NCBI RefSeq assembly: GCF_000966975.1
Contig: NZ_JZWV01001109.1
Location: 1-6,583 of the forward strand
Direction: 5' to 3'
Source: Streptomyces katrae
GTDB taxonomy: Bacteria; Actinomycetota; Actinomycetes; Streptomycetales; Streptomycetaceae
Length of the DNA: 6,583 nucleotides
Shown here: piece after piece, positions 1 through 5,448 of the stretch
How the letters are laid out: every line of letters begins with the position of its first letter
How positions within the stretch are numbered: the first letter of the stretch is position 1
The notes under the pieces: generated by a model
What the model saw: the letters and a program-made list of their open reading frames with translations, nothing else
Told to the model about the DNA's origin: nothing
Database searches by the model: none
Made by a program: the position numbers and the translations under genes

Positions 1-50
1 GGAGACGGCTCCGCGCAGCGGCACCCGCACCGCGCTCCCGCCAGGCCCCC

Positions 51-416
51 TCAATCCCCCCAAGCGGCACTACTCGGCTCAGAAACCACCCCATACCGCT
101 GATTCCACATCTGCCGCGTGATCCACACATCCAGCACGGCCCACGTGGCCACCACCGTCCCCGCTATCCCCCCGAGAATCATCGGCAGCGCCAGCCACGA
201 CCCCGTCAGCACCAGGAAGAACGTCACCGACGCCTCCGTCAGCGTCACCGCCACGATCAGCACCGCCCGCACCGCCGACGCCCGCACGGATCCGGCAGGC
301 GCCGCCGCCGGGCCGGCTCCTCCACCCACAGCCCCCGCCCGGGGGTCAACGCCCCGGGCCGGCCGTCGTCCTCGTAAACCCTCATGCTCCGCTCCACTGG
401 CCCCTCGCCCCCTCAC
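51..416 (-). CDS. Small two-helix membrane protein, apparently frameshifted (possible pseudogene or sequence error)
   Basis: I do not recognise a named family. The frame ending at 51 encodes two hydrophobic segments, one around AVLIVAVTLTEASVTFFLVL and one around LALPMILGGIAGTVVATW, then a short polar tail (ITRQMWNQRYGVV); this suggests a small integral membrane protein with two helices. That frame is open back to a GTG at 416, but its first part looks non-coding: it has a TTA codon at 377-375, CGA and GGA codons, and no good ribosome site. A better start is the ATG at 385-383, with GGAG six bases upstream, but it lies in another frame. That frame reads MRVYEDDGRPGALTPGRGLW onward with normal codon use and stops at 259-257. 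Adding one base near 288-293 would join them as ...LPDP-VRASAVRAVL..., giving a protein of about 110 residues. I infer a one-base loss, real or artefactual. It is transcribed away from cvnA. The function is unknown. Confidence 0.6.
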   Translation of the reverse strand: MRGRGASGAEHEGLRGRRPARGVDPRAGAVGGGAGPAAAPAGSVRASAVRAVLIVAVTLTEASVTFFLVLTGSWLALPMILGGIAGTVVATWAVLDVWITRQMWNQRYGVVSEPSSAAWGD

Positions 417-528
417 CGCACAACGACCGCCCCACGCACCGAGGTTCCCGGAGATTCCCGCATCCCGGACGCACCCCCGCCCCCACCCGGTTCCGGATCA
501 AAGAGTTCCAGCCATCCATCCCGGCAGG

Positions 529-556
529 GGAACTGACACCCCACCAAGTGTCATCT
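529..556 (+). promoter_or_regulatory. Candidate ECF-sigma-type promoter
   Basis: GGAACT at 529-534 is followed after 16 bases by TCATCT at 551-556. A GGAAC-type -35 box at this spacing from a TC-rich -10 box is the general pattern of extracytoplasmic-function sigma factors of the SigE group. The -10 side is only weakly defined, and GGAAC occurs often by chance in GC-rich DNA. If used, the cvnA leader would be about 185 bases long. The -10 half overlaps the inverted repeat at 534-553, so a bound protein there could block it. This is inference from motif similarity only. Confidence 0.25.
534..553. repeat. Inverted repeat TGACAC-N8-GTGTCA (possible operator)
   Basis: TGACAC at 534-539 and GTGTCA at 548-553 form a perfect six-base inverted repeat around eight bases. 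The arms are less GC-rich than the surroundings, and the centre-to-centre distance of 14 bases is somewhat longer than the roughly 10 bases expected for a dimer contacting one face of the helix. It lies about 200 bases upstream of cvnA. It may be an operator, but a six-base repeat can arise by chance. Confidence 0.3.
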
Positions 557-643
557 GCCACAAATCGGCCCTGACTTGACCGGAAGTATCGGACAACTCG
601 TGATCTTCGTCGAGGGGCCAGGCCGAAAACGTCCGGACACGCC

Positions 644-673
644 TTCGAAGCCGCTGCGCGGCAGTAGTAGGCT
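644..673 (+). promoter_or_regulatory. Candidate housekeeping promoter for cvnABCD
   Basis: TAGGCT at 668-673 matches the usual Streptomyces vegetative -10 form (TAG-purine-C-T). TTCGAA at 644-649 lies 18 bases upstream and is a poor match to TTGACA. The predicted start near 679-681 would give a leader of roughly 70 bases ending in the cvnA ribosome site. Streptomyces promoters often have weak -35 boxes, so this is reasonable but unproved. Confidence 0.3.
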
Positions 674-706
674 CACGCCGTTTGGACGAAGGAACACGGA
701 ACACCG

Positions 707-723
707 ACCCCGCGCAACGGGGT
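707..723 (+). other. Leader hairpin directly before the cvnA ribosome site
   Basis: ACCCCG at 707-712 pairs perfectly with CGGGGT at 718-723 around a five-base loop (CGCAA). The stem ends about 16 bases before the GGAGG of cvnA, so it would sit next to the ribosome site in the mRNA. It could affect translation start, or simply reflect base composition. Confidence 0.3.
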
Positions 724-747
724 TGACCTGGGGGGGCTGGGGAGGCC

Positions 748-3702
748 ATGCGCTTTCGCGGGAAGTCGATCCGCCGGAAGATCGTGGCGTTGCTGCTGGT
801 GCCGCTCGTCTCCCTGACCGCGCTCTGGGGCTTCTCCACGGCCATCACCGGCCGTGAGGCAGTGCAGTTGCTCGACGTCGCCTACGTCATCGGCAAGGTC
901 GGCTACCCCATCGAGGACGTCGTCCGCGTCATCCAGAAGGAGCGCCGCCAGACCCTCGTCGTCCTCGGCGACCCCCGCGCCGTCGCGGCCACCGCCGAGC
1001 TCGCCAAGAGCCGCGCCGCCACCGACGAGATGGTCCGCCAGATCACCGCGAACGCGACCGACACCGAGGTCCTCGACGAGCTCAGCTCCTCCGCCCGGCA
1101 GCGTCTGGGCTCGATCCTCGACGCCTTCCACGGCATCGCCGCCCTGCGCCGCTCCGTGGACGCCAGCGACCTCGACCCCGCCCAGGCCCTCGACCTCTAC
1201 AGCCGGCTCGTCGACCCCTGCTACGACTTCCTCATGAACCTCCACGCCCTGGAGAACGTGGAGATGGACAAGCAGGGCCGCGCCCTCGTCGGCATCACCC
1301 GCGCCCGCGAGACCCTCTCGCGCGAGGACGCGGTCATCGCCTCCACCCTCGCCGCGGGCAACGTCACCACCGGCGACGTCCGCCGCGTCTCCGCCTTCGT
1401 CGCCAACCGCGGCCTGCTCTACGACTTCAACCTCGCGATCCTCCCGGCCGACGACCGCAAGCTCTTCGAGCAGTACTGGACCGGCCCCGAGAGCAAGGCC
1501 CTGCGTGACGCGGAGGAACGGTTCATCACCGCGGGCGCCGTCAAGAACCCGCGCACCGTCACCGCCGCCCAGTGGGACGAGGCCGCCCGCAAGGTCCTCG
1601 ACGACCTCGCCACCATGGGCACCGCCGCCGGCGACCGCTACCAGGACCGCGTCGAACCCGTCGCGAAGAGCGTCCTCGTCCAGGCCGCCCTCGCCGGCGT
1701 CCTCGGTTTCATCGCCCTCGCCTTCTCCCTCTTCCTGTCCGTCCGCATCGGCCGCGACCTGATCCGCGACCTCTCCCAGCTCCGCAAGGACGCCACCGAG
1801 GCCTCCGGCGTCCGCCTGCCCAGCGTGATGCGGCGCCTCGCCGCCGGCGAGACCGTGGACGTGGAGACCGAGGCGCCCCGCCTGGAGTTCGAGAAGGACG
1901 AGGTCGGCCAGGTCGCCCTGGCCCTCAACAGCCTCCAGCGCGCCGCCGTGGAGGCCGCCGTCAAGCAGGCGGAGCTCCGTCGCGGCGTCTCCGAGGTGTT
2001 CGTCAACCTGGCCCGCCGCAACCAGGTGCTGCTGCACCGTCAGCTGACCCTCCTCGACACCATGGAACGGCGCACCGAGGACGCCGAGGAACTCGCCGAC
2101 CTCTTCCGCCTCGACCACATGACCACCCGCATGCGCCGCCACGCCGAGGGCCTGGTGATCCTCTCCGGCGCCGCCCCCTCCCGCCAGTGGCGCAAGCCCG
2201 TCCAGCTGATGGACGTCGTACGGGCCGCCGTCGCCGAGGTCGAGGACTACGAGCGCATCGAGGTGCGCCGCCTGCCGCGCATCGGCATCGAGGGCCCGGC
2301 CGTCGCCGACGTCACCCACCTCGTCGCCGAACTCCTGGAGAACGCGACGGTGTTCTCGCCCCCGCACACCGCCGTCCAGGTCCACGGCGAACGCGTCGCC
2401 AACGGCTTCACCCTGGAGATCCACGACCGCGGCCTCGGCATGAACCCCGAAGCCCTGCTCGACGCCAACCTCCGGCTCGCCGAGACCCCCGAGTTCGAGC
2501 TCTCCGACACCGACCGCCTCGGCCTGTTCGTCGTCAGCCGCCTCGCGCGCCGCCACGGCATCAAGGTGGCCCTCCAGCCCAGCCCGTACGGGGGCACCAC
2601 CGCCGTGGTCTTCCTCCCGGCCGAGCTTCTCACCGACGCCCCCGACACCAACGGCACCGGCATCCGCCTCGACGCCGTACGGGCCGCGAAGGGCCCCGCG
2701 GCGGTCAAGGGCCCCGCGGCGGTCAAGGGCGTCAAGACCGCCCCCGGCGCCAGGGGCTCCGGCCGGTCGGCGTCCTCCACCCTCGACCGCGCCACGTCGG
2801 CCCGTCCGCTGCCCGCCGGAGTGCTCAACGGCCCGGTCGAGCTCGAAGGCCCGCTCGGCCTCCTCGGCCTGGAGGGGCCGGACGGCCTCGACGGGATCGA
2901 CGACCTGGACGACACCATCACCGGCATCGCCGGGGTCGGCGGCCGCCCGCCCATGGCCAGCCTCGACGACGAGACCCCGCCCGGCGGCACCCCGCGCAGC
3001 GCCCTGCTGGGCCTGGGCTCGGCCGGCCGCCCCGACGCCGACCGGCGGGGCGCCGAGCGCGGCACCTGGAAGGGCGACCGCACGGGTGACGGCAGCGCCG
3101 AGCGCCACCGCGACTGGGGCCGCCCCCGCGACACCGGCCAGGACGCCGGACCCGAACGGGCACCCCGCACCCGGGGCGCCGCCGACCGCGGCCGCGGCGC
3201 CGACCGCGATCCCCAGGCCCCCACGGGCCCGGTCCGCGCCGAGCGCCCGCACCTGGACGCCGTCCGCCCCGACGGCCCCCGCTCCGGAGCCGTCCCGCTG
3301 CCCCGCCGACGCCCCACCCCGACCCTGGTCGCCGAACACGGCCGCCGTGTCGACCCCCGCCCGGCCGCGACCCCCGCGGACCGGCCGCGGACCGGCCCCG
3401 AGGAGCCCCGTACGGCACCCGGCCCGGGCGGCCTGCCCCGCCGGGTCCGCCAGGCGAACCTCGCACCCCAGCTGAAGAAAGCCCCGGCCCCCGCCGAGCC
3501 CGAAGCCTCCGCGCCGCCGAACGACCGCGAAGCCGAGGACGTACGCGCCCGCATGTCCGCCCTCCAGCGCGGGTGGACGGCCGGGCGCAGGGAACACGCA
3601 GCACAGCAGTCCCAGCATCAGGCACCACAGCAGTCCGAGACCGGGGACGGCACCTCCGCCGCCACCGATCCCGCGCACGAGAACGAAGGGGACGGTCGAT
3701 GA
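748..3702 (+). CDS. cvnA: CvnA: conservon sensor histidine-kinase-like membrane protein
   Basis: This 984-residue protein has the CvnA architecture. A basic N-terminus (RRK at 9-11) leads into a first membrane helix (about 11-31). Residues about 35-305 are an extracellular helical region of the nitrate/nitrite-sensing (NIT) type, with the typical IQKERRQTLVVL stretch at 62-73. A second helix (about 309-331) is followed by a HAMP-like linker (about 332-398). The DHp-like helix holds FRLDHMTTRMRR with His457 as the presumed phospho-acceptor. The HATPase domain shows the N box (ELLENAT, Asn532), D560-RGLG, LGLF at 591-594 and GGTT at 615-618. Residues from about 630 are a disordered Pro/Gly/Arg-rich tail. 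The ATG at 748 is the first possible start because an in-frame TGA lies at 724-726; its GGAGG is only two bases upstream, which is tight. The stop overlaps the cvnB start (ATGA). Conservon kinases are thought to signal through CvnB-D rather than a response regulator. The signal sensed is unknown. Confidence 0.93.
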   Translation: MRFRGKSIRRKIVALLLVPLVSLTALWGFSTAITGREAVQLLDVAYVIGKVGYPIEDVVRVIQKERRQTLVVLGDPRAVAATAELAKSRAATDEMVRQITANATDTEVLDELSSSARQRLGSILDAFHGIAALRRSVDASDLDPAQALDLYSRLVDPCYDFLMNLHALENVEMDKQGRALVGITRARETLSREDAVIASTLAAGNVTTGDVRRVSAFVANRGLLYDFNLAILPADDRKLFEQYWTGPESKALRDAEERFITAGAVKNPRTVTAAQWDEAARKVLDDLATMGTAAGDRYQDRVEPVAKSVLVQAALAGVLGFIALAFSLFLSVRIGRDLIRDLSQLRKDATEASGVRLPSVMRRLAAGETVDVETEAPRLEFEKDEVGQVALALNSLQRAAVEAAVKQAELRRGVSEVFVNLARRNQVLLHRQLTLLDTMERRTEDAEELADLFRLDHMTTRMRRHAEGLVILSGAAPSRQWRKPVQLMDVVRAAVAEVEDYERIEVRRLPRIGIEGPAVADVTHLVAELLENATVFSPPHTAVQVHGERVANGFTLEIHDRGLGMNPEALLDANLRLAETPEFELSDTDRLGLFVVSRLARRHGIKVALQPSPYGGTTAVVFLPAELLTDAPDTNGTGIRLDAVRAAKGPAAVKGPAAVKGVKTAPGARGSGRSASSTLDRATSARPLPAGVLNGPVELEGPLGLLGLEGPDGLDGIDDLDDTITGIAGVGGRPPMASLDDETPPGGTPRSALLGLGSAGRPDADRRGAERGTWKGDRTGDGSAERHRDWGRPRDTGQDAGPERAPRTRGAADRGRGADRDPQAPTGPVRAERPHLDAVRPDGPRSGAVPLPRRRPTPTLVAEHGRRVDPRPAATPADRPRTGPEEPRTAPGPGGLPRRVRQANLAPQLKKAPAPAEPEASAPPNDREAEDVRARMSALQRGWTAGRREHAAQQSQHQAPQQSETGDGTSAATDPAHENEGDGR
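2689..2733 (+). repeat. 18-bp tandem repeat in the cvnA tail
   Basis: Two identical 18-base units, 2689-2706 and 2707-2724, are followed by a partial third unit (AAGGGCGTC). They encode KGPAAV-KGPAAV-KGV at residues 648-662, at the join between the HATPase domain and the disordered tail. The unit length keeps the frame, so copy number can change without breaking the protein. Confidence 0.85.
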
Positions 3703-4136
3703 CCGCACCGCAGAACGGAAACGACAGCAGGGGCCGCGGCCCCGGTCCGCTCAACTGGCTCCTGGACGAACTCGTCGACAAGGTCGCCAGCATCCGCAAG
3801 GCGGTGGTCCTCTCCGGCGACGGCCTGCCCACGGGCAGCTCCAAGGACCTGACCCGCGAGGACAGCGAACACCTGGCGGCCGTGGCCTCCGGCTTCCACA
3901 GCCTGGCCAAGGGCGTCGGCCGGCACTTCGAATCCGGCCGGGTCCGCCAGACCGTCGTCGAGCTGGACGAGGCCTTCCTGTTCGTGATGGCCGCCGGAGA
4001 CGGCAGCTGCCTGGCCGTGCTCTCCGACGCCGACTCCGACGTCGGCCAGGTCGCGTACGAGATGACCCTCATGGTCAAGCGCGTCGGCGACCACCTGGCG
4101 ACCGCCCCGCGCACCGGGCTGCCAGCCGGAGGGTGA
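3699..4136 (+). CDS. cvnB: CvnB: Roadblock/LC7-domain protein of the conservon
   Basis: This 145-residue cytoplasmic protein is almost entirely a Roadblock/LC7 domain. LNWLLDELVDKV at 18-29 forms the first helix, KAVVLSGDGLPTG at 34-46 the following strand and turn, and LFVMAAGDGSCLAVLSD at 94-110 the later strand pair. Roadblock proteins dimerise and act as partners or regulators of small GTPases (as MglB does for MglA), so a role with CvnD is expected; CvnB is also thought to contact CvnA. The start at 3699 is chosen because AAGGGG lies seven bases upstream, the ATG overlaps the cvnA stop in an ATGA, and the family begins shortly before the LNWLLDELV helix. The frame is open further upstream (to 3573), but that stretch lies inside cvnA and gives an Arg-rich extension unlike the family. 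Translation is probably coupled to cvnA. Length is typical. Confidence 0.93.
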   Translation: MTAPQNGNDSRGRGPGPLNWLLDELVDKVASIRKAVVLSGDGLPTGSSKDLTREDSEHLAAVASGFHSLAKGVGRHFESGRVRQTVVELDEAFLFVMAAGDGSCLAVLSDADSDVGQVAYEMTLMVKRVGDHLATAPRTGLPAGG

Positions 4137-4146
4137 GTCGGACCGT

Positions 4147-4611
4147 ATGAGCGATCCAGGCCACGAAAACCTCCCGGACTCCCCGCCGCCCGCCGGGCCC
4201 CCCGCCGAGACCACCGGCGCGGAGCCCGCGGGCGGCCACCCGCACTGGTTCGACGACGAAGCGGGGCCGGTCGTACGCCCGTACGCCATGACCCGCGGCC
4301 GGACCCGCCATGCCGCCCAGCACCGCCTCGACCTGATCGCGCTGGTCGTCGCCGAACCGGCGGCCGACGATCCGGTGTGGGACCTGACCCTGTCCCCGGA
4401 ACACGCCCACATCCTGGAGCTGTGCCGGGAACGCCCCCAGTCGGTCGCCGAGCTCGCCGCGGAACTGGACCTCGCCATCGGTGTGGTCCGGGTCCTCATC
4501 GGCGACCTCGTCGACGACGCCCTGGTCCACGTGAACCGGCCGGTCCCGCCGGCCGAACTGCCCGACGAATCCATTCTGCGTGAGGTGATCGATGGCCTTC
4601 GGGCGCTCTAG
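4147..4611 (+). CDS. cvnC: CvnC: DUF742 protein of the conservon
   Basis: This 154-residue protein belongs to the DUF742 family, the third member of conservons. A variable Pro/Gly-rich N-terminus (about 1-40) leads to the family signature VVRPYAMTRGRTR at 42-54. The C-terminal half looks like a winged helix: SPEHAHILELC at 83-93, a helix-turn-helix-like stretch (SVAELAAELDL, then IGVVRVLIGDL, 99-121), and a short strand (ALVHV) at 125-129. Whether it binds DNA is not established; it may serve as a protein-contact module in the membrane-associated complex. The gene starts 10 bases after cvnB. The clear purine-rich site GGAGGG (4128-4133) lies 13 bases from the ATG, longer than usual, so reinitiation after cvnB may matter. 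Its end overlaps cvnD by 20 bases. Domain assignment is firm; biochemical role is not. Confidence 0.9.
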   Translation: MSDPGHENLPDSPPPAGPPAETTGAEPAGGHPHWFDDEAGPVVRPYAMTRGRTRHAAQHRLDLIALVVAEPAADDPVWDLTLSPEHAHILELCRERPQSVAELAAELDLAIGVVRVLIGDLVDDALVHVNRPVPPAELPDESILREVIDGLRAL

Positions 4612-5218
4612 CCGCACCGGTGCGATGCACGCCGTCTCACCGGTCGAACCGCTGACTCTGAAGATCCTGGTCGCGGGAGGCTTCGGGGCCGGCAAGACCA
4701 CCCTGGTCAGCGCGGTGAGCGAGATCCGTCCGCTGCGCACGGAGGAGACGCTCTCCGAACCGGGCGCCGGCGTCGACGACACCGGGGGAGTGGAGGGGAA
4801 GAGCACCACGACCGTGGCCATGGACTTCGGCCGCATCACCCTCCGCGAGGACCTCGTGCTCTACCTCTTCGGCACCCCCGGACAGGACCGCTTCTGGTTC
4901 CTGTGGGACGAGCTCTCGCAGGGCTCGCTCGGCGCCGTCGTGCTCGCCGACACCCGCCGGCTCGCCGACTGCTTCGCCGCCGTCGACTACTTCGAGCGGC
5001 GCGGCCTGCCCTTCCTCGTCGCGGTCAACTGCTTCGACGGGGCCGAACGCCACCCCGTGGTGACCATCCGCGAGGCACTCGACCTCGACCCCGAGGTGCC
5101 GGTGCTGCTCTGCGACGCCCGCGACCGCGAATCGGTCAAGGACGTGCTGGTCGGAGTCGTGGAACACGCCATGTCGCTGGCCCGGGCCCGAAGGGCCGGC
5201 CTGACGGCCGGAGCCTGA
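4592..5218 (+). CDS. cvnD: CvnD: small Ras/MglA-like GTPase of the conservon
   Basis: This 208-residue protein is the GTP-binding member of the conservon. The P-loop is GGFGAGKTT at 29-37 (Gly29-x4-Gly34-Lys35-Thr36). A Thr-rich stretch (STTTVAMDFG, 71-80) occupies the switch I position. The switch II motif is FGTPGQDRF at 93-101, and the base-recognition position reads VNCFD at 145-149 in place of classical NKxD. CDARD at 174-178 takes the G5 place. These variants are, to my knowledge, normal for the family. It probably cycles between GTP and GDP states under control of the Roadblock protein CvnB and acts as the output switch of the CvnA complex. I see no lipidation motif; membrane association is expected through partners. 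GAGG (4582-4585) lies six bases before the ATG inside cvnC, whose stop falls 20 bases into this gene, so translation is likely coupled. It is the last gene of the operon and is followed by a strong hairpin. Confidence 0.93.
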   Translation: MAFGRSSRTGAMHAVSPVEPLTLKILVAGGFGAGKTTLVSAVSEIRPLRTEETLSEPGAGVDDTGGVEGKSTTTVAMDFGRITLREDLVLYLFGTPGQDRFWFLWDELSQGSLGAVVLADTRRLADCFAAVDYFERRGLPFLVAVNCFDGAERHPVVTIREALDLDPEVPVLLCDARDRESVKDVLVGVVEHAMSLARARRAGLTAGA

Positions 5219-5237
5219 CCGGACGGCACGCGTGGAG

Positions 5238-5273
5238 GCGGCCCGTACCCCCGCCGACTGGGGTACGGACCGC
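5238..5273. terminator. Strong hairpin terminator after cvnD
   Basis: CCGTACCCC (5243-5251) pairs perfectly with GGGGTACGG (5260-5268) around an eight-base loop. The stem extends outward after one C/A mismatch by four further pairs (5238-5241 with 5270-5273). It begins about 20 bases after the cvnD stop codon. With no T tract it is a Streptomyces-style GC-rich terminator and, being symmetric, may act on both strands. Confidence 0.7.
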
Positions 5274-5393
5274 GGCTCTCATGGGGGGCTGCGGAAGTCC
5301 CGGGGGTCGCGGCGCGGGACCGTGGGGAGAGTGTGAACCCGCCGCCCGGGAGCGTCAAGGACCCCGGCGGCAGCACTTGCGCCCGGCCCGCCG

Positions 5394-5429
5394 CGCCCTC
5401 CCGCCGGCGCCCGCCCCGGCCGGAGGGCG
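5394..5429 (-). terminator. Probable terminator after the thiolase gene
   Basis: CGCCCTCC (5394-5401) and GGAGGGCG (5422-5429) form a perfect eight-base inverted repeat around a GC-rich 20-base interior that may fold further. On the minus strand it starts about 20 bases past the thiolase stop codon, the expected place for a terminator. Base composition makes chance hairpins common here, so confidence is moderate. Confidence 0.4.
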
Positions 5430-5448
5430 GGGCGCGAGCCGGCCCCTC

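Larger units (their letters stand above)
417..747. promoter_or_regulatory. Divergent intergenic region upstream of the conservon
   Basis: About 330 bases separate the minus-strand membrane gene from cvnA. I see no convincing gene here; the open frames lack the third-position G/C pattern of the neighbours. Plus-strand promoters for the cvn operon must lie here unless transcription reads in from elsewhere, and the promoter of the divergent gene probably lies in the left part. Visible elements are a GGAACT box (529-534), inverted repeats at 504-534 and 534-553, a TTGACC hexamer at 576-581 without a clear -10 partner, a TAGGCT box at 668-673, a tandem GGAACAC pair at 691-704 and a small hairpin at 707-723. 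Confidence 0.6.
5219..5448. other. Convergent intergenic region with terminator-like hairpins
   Basis: These 230 bases lie between the ends of cvnD and the thiolase gene. I see no convincing gene. The region holds three inverted repeats: 5238-5273, 5297-5320 (GTCCCG/CGGGAC) and 5394-5429. None has a following T tract, which is usual for Streptomyces terminators. Together they should stop transcripts arriving from either side. Confidence 0.6.

Noticed and set aside
1..30. Possible start of another minus-strand gene at the GTG 30-28, with GGGAG four bases upstream
   Set aside because: Only ten open codons are visible before the window edge, too few to support a gene call.
118..579. A plus-strand open frame opposite the small membrane gene
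   Set aside because: Its Pro/Thr/Ala-rich product has no domain, and it has no ribosome site or codon bias typical of the neighbours.
576..606. TTGACC (576-581) as the -35 box of a housekeeping promoter
   Set aside because: No TAnnnT-like -10 box occurs 16-18 bases downstream; the nearest, TGATCT at 601, is 19 bases away and matches poorly.
1572..3089. A 505-codon plus-strand frame inside cvnA
   Set aside because: The product is almost only Arg, Pro, Gly and His, the typical out-of-frame translation of a high-GC gene.
3573..3698. N-terminal extension of cvnB by 42 residues
   Set aside because: The stretch lies inside cvnA, translates to an Arg-rich segment unlike Roadblock proteins, and the ATG at 3699 has a well-spaced ribosome site.
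673..3708. A 1011-codon open frame on the minus strand opposite cvnA
   Set aside because: It is a mirror of the extreme third-position G/C bias of cvnA: the product is Gly/Ala/Val/Asp repeats with no domain, and the opposite strand carries clear motifs throughout.
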